Source: an uncultured Erythrobacter sp. (GTDB taxonomy: Bacteria; Pseudomonadota; Alphaproteobacteria; Sphingomonadales; Sphingomonadaceae). From it: DNA of 64,000 nucleotides. This document shows positions 26,406-34,403 of this stretch, piece by piece (position 1 is the stretch's first letter; each line of letters starts with the position of its first letter). The notes under the pieces are model-generated. The model saw only the letters and a list, made by a program, of their open reading frames with translations. It was not told the DNA's origin and did not search any database. Location of the stretch: contig CANMMR010000009.1 of NCBI GenBank assembly GCA_947499095.1, positions 1 to 64,000 on the forward strand, read 5' to 3'. The position numbers and the translations under genes were made by a program.

Positions 26406-27132
26406 CCGTTCCCCGACACGCACGAAGGATCCCGCGTTCGGGCCGACGATCTGGGTCACACGCTCGTCGCCGGATAACGAAAAGACTGCGGGTGCCCTGC
26501 GGCAGTTAGGGTTCGATGCGCTGGCAATGCCCGTTCTGCGAGTCGACGGTCTCCCAGCGAAAGCGTTGGACGAGCAGCCCGATGCGATCGTGTTCACGTC
26601 GGTAAATGGTGTGCGCTATCATTCTATCTGCCCGGCACTTCTCGATATTCCAGTGTTCGCAGTGGGCGACAGGACAGCGGAGAGTGCGGCCCACGCTGGA
26701 TATACCCATGTTGTTTCGGCAGCTGGGGACGTCCTCGATTTGGAGCGCCTGATCGTTCAATCCCTTCCGCGAGGGAGTCGGCTTCTGCACTTTTCCGCCC
26801 ACCGGCCGGCTGGAGACCTGACCGGCAACCTCCGCCGCAAGGGTTATCTTGCCACGAGAAAGCCGGTGTATCAGACCCGCGATGTCGCTGTCGCGAAGCT
26901 ATTGGCATCCCTTCCAGCACCGCACGAGATAAGCGGAATTCTGATCCACTCGCCGCGTGCGGGGCATGTGGTGGAGCACTGCGTGGAACAGACGTCCCAG
27001 CCATTCGAAGGCATCGTCTATTGCATCTCCGATGCAGCCGCGGCTCCTTTCGAGGGGAAGCAAGGAATGGATATTCGCGTCGCCGCACGGCCAGACGAAG
27101 CCTCGATGCTGGCGCTCATCGGGAACCCTTAA
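26392..27132 (+). CDS. uroporphyrinogen-III synthase (HemD)-like protein
   Basis: 246 residues with the two-lobed HemD fold: WVTRSSPDNEKTAGALRQLGFDALAMPVLRV, IVFTSVNGVR and the paired ILIHSPRAGHVVE in the second lobe. HemD closes hydroxymethylbilane into uroporphyrinogen III. It is not beside hemC or other tetrapyrrole genes but is coupled to an EamA transporter. It may be the only hemD or a paralog; that cannot be decided from this window. Confidence 0.78.
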   Translation: MKVSDRSPTRTKDPAFGPTIWVTRSSPDNEKTAGALRQLGFDALAMPVLRVDGLPAKALDEQPDAIVFTSVNGVRYHSICPALLDIPVFAVGDRTAESAAHAGYTHVVSAAGDVLDLERLIVQSLPRGSRLLHFSAHRPAGDLTGNLRRKGYLATRKPVYQTRDVAVAKLLASLPAPHEISGILIHSPRAGHVVEHCVEQTSQPFEGIVYCISDAAAAPFEGKQGMDIRVAARPDEASMLALIGNP

Positions 27133-27133
27133 C

Positions 27134-27159
27134 GGAACACAGGAGCAGCCGCATCCGTT
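27134..27159 (+). promoter_or_regulatory. candidate EcfG (general stress response) promoter
   Basis: GGAAC at 27134-27138 and CGTT at 27156-27159 are separated by 17 bp, fitting the alphaproteobacterial EcfG consensus GGAAC-N16/17-CGTT. The start point would be near 27166, giving a leader of about 26 bases before the lipoprotein ATG at 27192. Confidence 0.55.
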
Positions 27160-27191
27160 AGCGTGACGGATAGACAATAATGGAGATCAAC

Positions 27192-27593
27192 ATGAACAAG
27201 TTCGCCCCGTTCCTTCTCGGATCCGCTCTGCTTCTCTCCGCCTGCAATGATCAGGAAGACCAGGTCGAAGACCGTATTGAAGAACAGGCCGAGCAGAGCG
27301 CGCAGGAGTCCGGCGACACCCCGGTGGCACTCGGTCTGACCGAACGCCAGTTGCTCGATGCTGAAATCCTGGCCGCCGACGGAACCGAACTGGGTGACGT
27401 GGAAGCCGTGACGAAAGATGCCGACGGCAATGCGACCGAACTTCTTATAGAAGTCGAGGACAGCAATCCTGATCGTTACGTCTCGATACCGATTGACGGT
27501 CTGACCGTGACGACCCGTGGCAATGACACCGATCTTTCGTCGGAGATGACGTTGGAAGATATCGGTTCGCTTCCGGATGCGCAGATTCAGTGA
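27192..27593 (+). CDS. PRC-barrel-like lipoprotein
   Basis: 133 residues. A signal peptide with lipobox LLSAC gives a lipidated Cys at about residue 17. A very acidic linker (EDQVEDRIEEQAEQ) follows, then a PRC-barrel-like region (DAEILAADGTELGDVEAVTKDADG, LLIEVEDSNPDRYVSIPIDGL). GGAG stands upstream of the ATG at 27192, which is preferred to one at 27180. It would sit in the inner or outer membrane facing the periplasm. A candidate stress promoter precedes it, so it may belong to the envelope stress response. Confidence 0.78.
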   Translation: MNKFAPFLLGSALLLSACNDQEDQVEDRIEEQAEQSAQESGDTPVALGLTERQLLDAEILAADGTELGDVEAVTKDADGNATELLIEVEDSNPDRYVSIPIDGLTVTTRGNDTDLSSEMTLEDIGSLPDAQIQ

Positions 27594-27880
27594 CGATTGA
27601 GCGAAGTAAGCCGACAAGGCAGCTTCCGCCTGCTTCAATGCCCGCCGATGCCGATGTTATCGAAGAAGCAATGGCCAATATATCCTGCCGCGGCAATGCG
27701 AACAGACCGGTCGAAGTCATGCAGTATCGTCACATCGCCATTTCCGAATCTCAGCGCGGCGAGCGTCGCCGTGTGGGCGCCATCGGTTGGCGAACTTCAG
27801 ATGGTGAGTCTGTCCGACAGATCGACAGAGATCTTTACCAGGTCGTCTCGTCGGAAGAGCTGCTCGAGCGGGTAGTCTGA
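27590..27880 (+). CDS. hypothetical small protein after the PRC-barrel lipoprotein
   Basis: 96 residues from a GTG that overlaps the preceding stop, or fewer from an ATG at 27638. It is charged and soluble, with one Cys (NISCRGN) and an acidic helical end (SSEELLERVV). No motif was recognised. Coupling to the lipoprotein gene supports it, but its end overlaps the convergent DUF488 gene by 46 bases, so it may be a chance frame. Confidence 0.45.
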   Translation: MTIERSKPTRQLPPASMPADADVIEEAMANISCRGNANRPVEVMQYRHIAISESQRGERRRVGAIGWRTSDGESVRQIDRDLYQVVSSEELLERVV

Positions 27881-28500
27881 TCTGCGCGTCGCTCACGAAG
27901 TTCGTTCTCGCGGGTCGCGAGCCTTTCGTATCGGCATAATGGGATGTGTTCGATCGGCTCCTCACAGCATTCCGAGTTTGGATACACAACTTCGTGCGAG
28001 CCCTTGACTATGGCTCCATCCGTCAACTTTGCCTGTTCCTGACGATCGGGAGCCATCAAATGGATAACCTCATGACCGCGAGCCATAAGGTGATCGGCGA
28101 TGATACGCCTATGGCATCGCCACCAGACGGCCTCGGAACACATCAACGCCACGCGAGAATTATCCGCTAGGTTGACGAGGTCCTCGATCGCCGACTGGAA
28201 GTCGCCGCTCAACGCATAGTCGGCGTAGTTATGGAAGCTCTGCACGCGCCAGTAACCGTTCAGGGCCGGATTCACATCATCTTGTCGTTTCCTTCTGCCG
28301 CCAAGTTTATCGAAGTGTCTGTAGATGATGTCGTGCTCATCGAGCAGATCGGGGAAGGTATCGATGTTGAACGCGGGATTGGACCGGGATCGGGGGAAAG
28401 CCCGGACGTCGGCCAACATGTCCACCTCTGCTGCTTTCAGCATGGCAATGAAAGTGCCCGCATCTCGATTGGAATGGCCGATCGTGAATACGGTTGGCAT
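27835..28500 (-). CDS. DUF488-family protein
   Basis: 221 residues. The N-terminus VFTIGHSNRDAGTFIAMLKAAEVDMLADVRAFPRS is the family signature, and the conserved ALMCSEAVWWRCHRRIIADHL carries its paired Cys and the CHR motif. DUF488 proteins are small, probably nucleic-acid- or ligand-binding enzymes without assigned activity. The C-terminal 40 residues are charged and extend past the usual length. It is coupled to the DUF2945 gene by a one-base TGATG overlap. Confidence 0.85.
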   Translation of the reverse strand: MPTVFTIGHSNRDAGTFIAMLKAAEVDMLADVRAFPRSRSNPAFNIDTFPDLLDEHDIIYRHFDKLGGRRKRQDDVNPALNGYWRVQSFHNYADYALSGDFQSAIEDLVNLADNSRVALMCSEAVWWRCHRRIIADHLMARGHEVIHLMAPDRQEQAKLTDGAIVKGSHEVVYPNSECCEEPIEHIPLCRYERLATRENELRERRADQTTRSSSSSDETTW

Positions 28501-28712
28501 CAGCTTCTCAGCTTCGTCAGCGCATCTTCCTTGTGGGCTGCCACATGGTCGGTCTTGTCGCTTTCGATTTCGTATTGGGGCTCGTCCTTCGAGGCACGCC
28601 GCGTATGGCCCTTGTAGTCGAAATCCGACTCGTGAACCTTGGAGATTGTCCCGCTCACTCTTCCTGCCTCGGAATTCCAGCTGACATGATCTCCGACTGC
28701 ATATTTCGCCAT
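28500..28712 (-). CDS. DUF2945 / HVA1-type TUDOR-like small protein
   Basis: 70 residues starting AKYAVGDHVSWNSEAGRVSGTISKVHESDF, the SH3/TUDOR-like fold of DUF2945, with the conserved DEPQYEIESDKTDHVAAHKEDALTKL-type end. AGGAG is six bases before the ATG at 28712. A longer open frame upstream runs into the insertion-sequence border and is not the gene. Such proteins often accompany stress genes; the function is unknown. Confidence 0.82.
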   Translation of the reverse strand: MAKYAVGDHVSWNSEAGRVSGTISKVHESDFDYKGHTRRASKDEPQYEIESDKTDHVAAHKEDALTKLRS

Positions 28713-28837
28713 GATGCGCTCCTGCGTTTGGGTGATGTCCTTCTTCCTATCCAACCGGGCATAAACCGGAACGTTTCGCAGATGCCTGAAATTGGGTGTT
28801 AGCTGTCTAGTGGCTATTTCGTATGAGCCCGGAACTA

Positions 28838-29691
28838 GGGTCCAAACCCAATCAGCCTCTTGAAAGTTTGCGCACACCTTGATTCAGAGGGTCCTCGCTG
28901 AATCAGGAGGTCCTTGGGTATGTCGCGTTCGTTGTTCTGGCTGTCGGATGAAGCATGGGCGGCGATCGAGCCGCACTTGCCGAAGAACCAGCCCGGAGCG
29001 CGACGGGTCGATGATCGCAGGGTGATCTCGGGCATCATCCACATGCTCAAGTGTGGTGGCCGCTGGGCGGACTGCCCGTCCGAATACGGCCCTTCGACGA
29101 CGGTCTACAATCGCTGGAACCGGTGGAGCCGCCGCGGCATCTGGACGCGCATCCTGGCGGCGCTGACCGAGCAAGGCTGGATCGCGGAGACCGGCCAAAT
29201 CGACAGCAGCTACATCAAGGCTCACCGCTCTGCCGGTGGCGCAAAAGGGGGGCGCGGGCCAATGCCATTGGCATCTCGCGTGGAGGCAGGACAACGAAGA
29301 TCCACGCGCTTGTCGATGTTCTCGGAAGACCACTGCGCCTCGTCCTGACGCCCGGCAACACGTCGGATGTGAAGGGCGCGGACCTGCTGATCGGCGAGAC
29401 CATCGGCATAAAGCGGGTGATCGCCGACCGTGGCTATGATGCAAACCGCATCAGGGTCGCCTTGCGTGAGCAGGGCACGATCCCTGTGATTCCCGGACGG
29501 CGCAACCGCAAGCGCCCGATCCAGTATGACGAACGCCGCTATAAGGACCGTTGGCGGGTCGAGGCCTTGTTCTACCGCCTCAAGGACTTCCGCCGCAGCG
29601 CTACCCGCTACGACAAGCTCGCCAGAAACTTCCTGTCAGCCGTAAGCCTCGCTGCCGCCGTAGCATTCTGGCTTTGAACGAGTCTGGACCC
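28838..29691 (+). mobile_element. IS5-family (IS427-like) insertion sequence, 854 bp
   Basis: The left end reads GGGTCCAAACCC and the right end, inverted, GGGTCCAGACTC, imperfect terminal repeats. TA stands directly outside both ends (28836-28837 and 29692-29693), the expected small target duplication. It contains one transposase split by a -1 frameshift. The element interrupts a glutamate-synthase-like gene on its right, but the other part of that gene is not on its left. Confidence 0.88.
28920..29677 (+). CDS. IS5-family transposase, two frames joined by a probable -1 frameshift
   Basis: The first frame (ATG at 28920, AGGAGG nine bases upstream, to 29348) encodes the DUF4096-type N-terminal part (SRSLFWLSDEAWAAIEPHLPK) and the first catalytic Asp (IDSSYIKAHRS). 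The second frame (usable from about 29250 to 29677) carries ADRGYDAN with the second Asp and WRVEALFYRLKDFRR with the Glu, completing the DDE triad. The frames overlap at AAAAGGGGGG (29243-29252), a slippery run suited to -1 shifting, as in IS427-group elements. The fused product would be about 252 residues and looks complete, so the element may be active. Confidence 0.88.
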
Positions 29692-30037
29692 TAACCTCGT
29701 CCTTCGCGCGAGCATAGACCAGGGAGCGTTGCGCCCTCGAGAAGGGTGTCTGATCGTCATCGCCTTCGATCAGGTATTGGCGGATTTCTGGTCTTATTTT
29801 CTCGAAAGCCCATCGCAAGCGTCCGATGATGGGAGAGTTTCTGCGCACCGCATGCCGCGTTTGGACAAGATCGATGAGGCCCAAGAGACATAGACACGAG
29901 AAAATTGCGAGAACTGGTAATGCCCATGCATCGCTGAACCTCGCGAGAGCAAACAGGAGGCCAGCCAGGCAGAGGCCGAACACGGTAAAACGGGAGAAGA
30001 ACACGGTTGGCTCCGGTCTCGCAAATGAAGCGAGCAT
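29692..30037 (-). pseudogene. N-terminal remnant of an FMN-binding glutamate-synthase-like gene
   Basis: About 115 residues remain before the IS border. Two hydrophobic helices (residues about 14-55) are followed by the conserved IGRLRWAFEKIRPEIRQYLIEGDDDQTPFSRAQRSLVYARAK that opens this GltS-like FMN-domain family, whose members are normally around 500 residues. Past the border the frame simply enters the insertion sequence. Joining the left flank in place of the element does not restore the family sequence and soon meets a stop. The rest of the gene has therefore been lost, probably by a deletion linked to the insertion. Confidence 0.75.
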
Positions 30038-30401
30038 GCCTCGGGCTCGTTATCGCCTCGGGCTGGGAAAACATCGATGCTGGAAGTTGCAGCGGGGCGC
30101 ACATCCCTAGAACGCCCGAAGCGCTCTAGGGATGCAGGCGCGCGGTGCTGCTGCCTGCCGGAACCATCACCCCGAGACCATGATCGACCCGTGTCATAAA
30201 AAGGTAGTGCGATTTCGGCATGGTAATTTCAAGTCGCGCGACTTGCAGTTCATCGTGTTTTGAAAATCTATGTCTGCGGCCTCAGCTATGCAGTGTGCAT
30301 ATCACATATTTCGCGCAGCGTCAGTGGCGGAAATTCGCGCATGCAGGAATAAGCCTGCAAATATGCAGATGTAAGAGTTTGCCAGCGAGAGATTGAGAAG
30401 G
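30038..30401. other. dyad-rich non-coding stretch beside tRNA-Lys
   Basis: No gene is seen in these 364 bases. Four inverted repeats stand out. CATCCCTAGA and its inverse TCTAGGGATG lie at 30102-30111 and 30125-30134. A perfect 16-bp palindrome CAAGTCGCGCGACTTG is at 30230-30245. TATGCA-GTG-TGCATA is at 30287-30301. TGCAGG-N6-CCTGCA is at 30342-30359. None is followed by a T run. They could be operator, recombination or terminator sites. Confidence 0.5.
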
Positions 30402-30478
<77 letters not shown>

Positions 30479-30588
30479 ACCACGGTGGGGCACCTAGGCA
30501 TGCGGCGGTGGGCGGTCAAGCGGGTCTTGCTTGTTTGCGTGCATTCGCGTGGCTACCACCGGCCGAGGACAGGAGCCGGACGGAATTT

Positions 30589-31164
30589 ATGGTCGTACCG
30601 CTGGACGCAAAAGCAGCGCAGAGCCGCACCGGCGGGCCTTCGTTCACACTTGGCAACCGGCTGCTGCGGGCGGTGTGGCAGGTGTGCTGGCTGGTCCTGT
30701 GCCGCTGGACGCCGCCCCTGCTGCATGGTTGGCGGGCGTTAGTGCTCCGCCTGTTCGGCGCGTCGCTGGGACGGGGATGCCGGGCCCATGCGAGCGTGCG
30801 GGTCTGGTTGCCATCGGCGCTGACGCTCGGCGACAATGTGCTGATCGGGCCGGGTGCGCGGATCTACAACCAGGGCCACGTCACCATCGGTGACGACAGC
30901 GTGATTTCGCAAGGCGCTTTCCTTTGCGCGAGCACGCACGATCTCTCCGACCCCGATTTTCAGCTGCAGCTGCGCCCGATCGCCATTGGCCGGCGCTGTT
31001 GGGTCGCAGTGGAGGCGTTCGTCGGGCCGGGAGTGAGCATGGGCGACGGTGCGGCCTTCGCCGCACGGGGCGCGCTATTCGAGGATGCGAAGAGCTGGAC
31101 CGTCTATCGCGGCAATCCGGCCACCGCGATCAAGCCGCGCGAGTTGAGAGCTGGCGCAGCGTGA
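30589..31164 (+). CDS. WcaF-type left-handed beta-helix acetyltransferase
   Basis: 191 residues. An N-terminal amphipathic region (LGNRLLRAVWQVCW) is followed by hexapeptide repeats (SVRVWLPSALTLGDNVLIGPGARIYNQGHVTIGDDSVISQGAFLCASTHD) with the catalytic His in STHD. This matches putative colanic-acid acetyltransferases that O-acetylate polysaccharide building blocks. The frame is open from 30508, but the ATG at 30589 fits the family start. Its end overlaps the convergent folK by 35 bases. It may modify the surface polysaccharide encoded at 53-64 kb. Confidence 0.83.
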   Translation: MVVPLDAKAAQSRTGGPSFTLGNRLLRAVWQVCWLVLCRWTPPLLHGWRALVLRLFGASLGRGCRAHASVRVWLPSALTLGDNVLIGPGARIYNQGHVTIGDDSVISQGAFLCASTHDLSDPDFQLQLRPIAIGRRCWVAVEAFVGPGVSMGDGAAFAARGALFEDAKSWTVYRGNPATAIKPRELRAGAA

Positions 31165-31615
31165 GGCCGGTCAGCGGGTCGCGCCAGCGCGGCGCGATTT
31201 CCGCTGCCGGTCGGAGCACGAAGGGCCGCTCGCGAAAGGCGTTGTGCGGGATCGCCAGATCCGGTGACACCCAGATGCCGCCGCTCCACAGTATTAGGTC
31301 GAGATCCAGTGTGCGGGCCCGCCAGCGTTGGCCTCGCCGATTCCTGCCGAACTCCCGCTCGACTGATTGCAGCAGTGAAAGCATTTCGGGCGGCGATAGC
31401 TGGCACTCGACCAGCATTGCGGCATTGGCATAGCGCCGCTGCGATGGGCCGACCGGTTCGCTCGCGATGATCGGTGAAACTGCCAACACGTCCATCGCGC
31501 GGTCGGCGAGGCTTTCGATCGCCGCCCCGAGCACCGCGCGCGGCCCGCCTACGCCGGACAGCCGCATGTTCGACCCCAGCGCCACGATATAGCGATGTCC
31601 GCTTGCCTCGCTCAT
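31130..31615 (-). CDS. folK: 6-hydroxymethyl-7,8-dihydropterin pyrophosphokinase
   Basis: 161 residues. HPPK signatures are YIVALGSNM at the N-terminus, the substrate-binding QRRYANAAM segment, the metal-binding ARTLDLDLILW and the PHNAFRERPFVLRP block. It transfers pyrophosphate from ATP to the pterin in folate synthesis. It is convergent with the acetyltransferase and 62 bp from the divergent M20 peptidase. Confidence 0.94.
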   Translation of the reverse strand: MSEASGHRYIVALGSNMRLSGVGGPRAVLGAAIESLADRAMDVLAVSPIIASEPVGPSQRRYANAAMLVECQLSPPEMLSLLQSVEREFGRNRRGQRWRARTLDLDLILWSGGIWVSPDLAIPHNAFRERPFVLRPAAEIAPRWRDPLTGLTLRQLSTRAA

Positions 31616-31677
31616 GCCCTCGCCCTAGCGTCGCGCACCGCCCTTGGGAACGGGCCGGAGCGAAGGGGAGACAGGCG

Positions 31678-33102
31678 ATGCGTAAACTGATGCTGGCACT
31701 TGCAGCGGGAGCAGCGGTCTGCGCGCCCCTCGCCGCGCAGGACACCGAAAGCGGCGAACAGCGCACCGAGCACCAGCAGATGATGCGTGCGCTCTATGCC
31801 GACATTATCGCCTTCCGCACCGCGCGCGGACACCAGCAGATGGACGAGATGGTCGCCTATCTGGTCGGGCGGCTGTCGGAAGCGGGCTTCGCGGGCGAAG
31901 ACCTGATGGTGACCGATTACGATAGCGAGGGCGAGCCGACGCAGGGCCTTATCGTGCGCTATCCCGGCAATGTTGCGTCGGGCAAAAAGCCGATTGTCAT
32001 GCTCGCCCATATGGACGTGGTCGATGCGCTGCCCAAGGACTGGGATCGCGCGCCGTTCACGCTGACCGAGGAAGACGGCTATTTCTACGCCCGCGGCACG
32101 CAGGACAACAAATACGGCGTCGCCAATCTCACCGGCACCTTCATGCGGCTGAAGCAGGAAGGCTGGGTGCCGAACCGCGATCTCTACCTCGTGTTCTCCG
32201 GCGACGAGGAGACCGGCATGATCTCCACCCGCGCGCAGGCCAAATGGGTCGCGGAGAATGTGGATCCGGCCTACGTCCTCAACTCGGATGCAGGCGGCAT
32301 CGGGCTGGCCGACGATTTCTCAGCCCTGGCGCAGCAGGTGCAATTGGCCGAAAAGACATATGTCACCTTCGACCTCACGGTGACAAATTCCGGCGGCCAT
32401 TCCTCGCGCCCGCGTAGCGACAATGCGATTTACGAGTTGGCAGCGGCGCTGACGAAGATCGCCGACCATCGCTTTCCCGTGCGCGAGAGCGAGCTTACAC
32501 GCAGCTATTTCGCCGCATTGGGCCGGAGCGTGCCCGGTGCGCTGGGCGATGCGATGACGCGCTTTGCCGAGGACCCGAGCGATGTCGAGACCATCGAGAT
32601 CATCCGCGCCGATCCCGGCTTCGTCGGTACGCTGGGCACGACCTGCGTCGCGACCATGCTGGAGGCAGGGCACGCCGAAAACGCTTTGCCGCAATCGGCC
32701 AGCGCGGCGGTCAACTGCCGGGTGTGGCCGGGCGAGGGTGTGGACAGCGTGAAGGCGACGCTGGCGCAGGTCATCGGCAATCCGGGGGTCGCGATCACCC
32801 AGCGCGCCGAGGCGACCGAGAGCGGCATGAGCAGCTTTCGCGACGAGGTCCGCGCGGCGCTGGCGAAATCGCTGACGGCGCGCTTCGAGCGCGAAATCCC
32901 GATGATCCCGAACATGTCCTCGGGAGGGACGGATGGCATGCATTACCGGACGCTGGGCTACGACACGATCGCCATCGGTGCGGGAGCCAGCCGACCGCAG
33001 GACATCTATGCCCACGGCCTCAACGAACGCATGCGAGTGGACGCCTTCTATGACGGGCTCGACCACTGGTCGATTGTTCTGAAAGAACTGGCGGGCAGCT
33101 AG
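31678..33102 (+). CDS. exported M20-family metallopeptidase
   Basis: 474 residues from an ATG with AAGGGGAG upstream. A signal peptide (MLALAAGAAVCAPLAAQ) directs it to the periplasm. Metal ligands are seen in MLAHMDVVDA (His, Asp), ARGTQDNKYG (Asp), FSGDEETGM (Glu pair) and the late SGGTDGMHYR (His region). A dimerisation lid domain lies between. It is probably a dipeptidase or carboxypeptidase, as in other sphingomonads. Confidence 0.92.
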   Translation: MRKLMLALAAGAAVCAPLAAQDTESGEQRTEHQQMMRALYADIIAFRTARGHQQMDEMVAYLVGRLSEAGFAGEDLMVTDYDSEGEPTQGLIVRYPGNVASGKKPIVMLAHMDVVDALPKDWDRAPFTLTEEDGYFYARGTQDNKYGVANLTGTFMRLKQEGWVPNRDLYLVFSGDEETGMISTRAQAKWVAENVDPAYVLNSDAGGIGLADDFSALAQQVQLAEKTYVTFDLTVTNSGGHSSRPRSDNAIYELAAALTKIADHRFPVRESELTRSYFAALGRSVPGALGDAMTRFAEDPSDVETIEIIRADPGFVGTLGTTCVATMLEAGHAENALPQSASAAVNCRVWPGEGVDSVKATLAQVIGNPGVAITQRAEATESGMSSFRDEVRAALAKSLTARFEREIPMIPNMSSGGTDGMHYRTLGYDTIAIGAGASRPQDIYAHGLNERMRVDAFYDGLDHWSIVLKELAGS

Positions 33103-33112
33103 GGTCAGGGCC

Positions 33113-33520
33113 CTAGAAGACGTCGTTGGCGACGGTATCGCCCGAGATGTCGCCGAGCGACACGCGACGCCGCCGTTTGACGAAACCCTTGCGCTCGATC
33201 TCGAACGGTACGGCGATGTCCTTCGCATAGGTCCGCGCGCGCAGCCGGACGGACATGCGCTGGTCGCCGCCGCCCTGCAGGACGATAGCCGAGGCGACGA
33301 TCGTCCCCTCAGCTGCGCGCGTCCGCAACATTGCCGTCAGCCTCTCGAGCACGTCTGCGCTGCCATCGACCGGCGCGGTTTCGAGCATGGCCACATTGTG
33401 GATCATGCCGTTGGCGCGCATCTCGAAAACGAGCGGGAAGAAATGCCCGTCCTTCTCCATCCGCGCCACAGCCGCTTCCAGCGCGGCAGTGAAAAGCCGG
33501 TCGAGTGCGTCCTGGGTCAT
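33113..33520 (-). CDS. hypothetical protein downstream of aguB
   Basis: 135 residues, soluble, with a beta-rich middle (FPLVFEMRANGMIHNVAMLET) and a basic stretch (KRRRRVSLGD) near the end. The ATG at 33520 lies 20 bp after the aguB stop; a GTG at 33532 is an alternative. No motif was recognised. Same-strand position suggests co-transcription with aguB. Confidence 0.68.
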   Translation of the reverse strand: MTQDALDRLFTAALEAAVARMEKDGHFFPLVFEMRANGMIHNVAMLETAPVDGSADVLERLTAMLRTRAAEGTIVASAIVLQGGGDQRMSVRLRARTYAKDIAVPFEIERKGFVKRRRRVSLGDISGDTVANDVF

Positions 33521-33540
33521 CCCTGCTGTCACGAGCCTGC

Positions 33541-34392
33541 TCAGATATCCTCGACGATGCGCCCGTAGAGCTGCGGCCGCCGGTCGCGGAAGAAGCCCAT
33601 GCCCGCACGGTGGATCGCCGCCTGGTCGAGATCGAGCGTCGCGACCAGCACGCCGTCCTCCTCGCGGCCGAATTCCACCAGCTTGTCGCCCCATTCGTTG
33701 GTGATGAAGCTGTGGCCGTAGAAATCGGCATTGCCTTCCTCGCCGATCCGGTTTGCCGCGATCACCGGCATGCAGTTCGACACGCTATGGCCCTGCATCG
33801 CGCGCTGCCACATGCGGCTGGTGTCGAATTCGGCGTCGTATGGCTCGGAGCCGATGGCGGTCGGGTAGAACAGCAGCTCCGCTCCCATCAGCGCCATCAC
33901 GCGGGCCGCTTCGGGATACCACTGGTCCCAGCACACGCCGACGCCGATGCGGGTACCCATGACGTCCCACACCTTGAACCCGTCGTTGCCGGGCCGGAAA
34001 TAGTATTTCTCTTCATAGCCCGGCCCGTCGGGGATGTGGCTCTTGCGGTAAGTGCCCATGATCTCGCCGTCGGGGCCGATCATGGCGAGCGTGTTGTAAT
34101 AGTGATGCCCGTCGCGCTCGAAGAAGCTGGTCGGAATGGCGACCTTCAATTTGGCCGCCACCTTACGCATGGCGACGACCGAGGGATGTTCGAGCGTCGG
34201 GCGCGCGCGGGCGAACAGTGCCTCGTCCTCGACCTGGCAGAAATAGGGGCCCGCGAAGAGTTCCGGCGGCAGGACGATTCCGGCCCCGCGCGCGGCGGCC
34301 TGCTCGACCATTTCGCCGACCGCGGCGATATTGGTCTGCTCGTCGTCGCTGCCGAGCGGCAGCTGGAGGGCGGCGACGGTAATGTCTCTCAT
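33541..34392 (-). CDS. aguB: N-carbamoylputrescine amidase
   Basis: 283 residues of the nitrilase superfamily with the triad Glu44 (LPPELFAGPYF), Lys117 (YRKSHIPDGPGYEEKYYF) and Cys154 (GVCWDQWYPEAAR). The GYEEKYYFRPG segment and length match AguB, which turns N-carbamoylputrescine into putrescine, CO2 and ammonia. An agmatine deiminase partner (aguA) is not in view. It follows the SIMPL gene by 11 bp. Confidence 0.93.
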   Translation of the reverse strand: MRDITVAALQLPLGSDDEQTNIAAVGEMVEQAAARGAGIVLPPELFAGPYFCQVEDEALFARARPTLEHPSVVAMRKVAAKLKVAIPTSFFERDGHHYYNTLAMIGPDGEIMGTYRKSHIPDGPGYEEKYYFRPGNDGFKVWDVMGTRIGVGVCWDQWYPEAARVMALMGAELLFYPTAIGSEPYDAEFDTSRMWQRAMQGHSVSNCMPVIAANRIGEEGNADFYGHSFITNEWGDKLVEFGREEDGVLVATLDLDQAAIHRAGMGFFRDRRPQLYGRIVEDI

Positions 34393-34403
34393 GCTGAAAG
34401 GGA

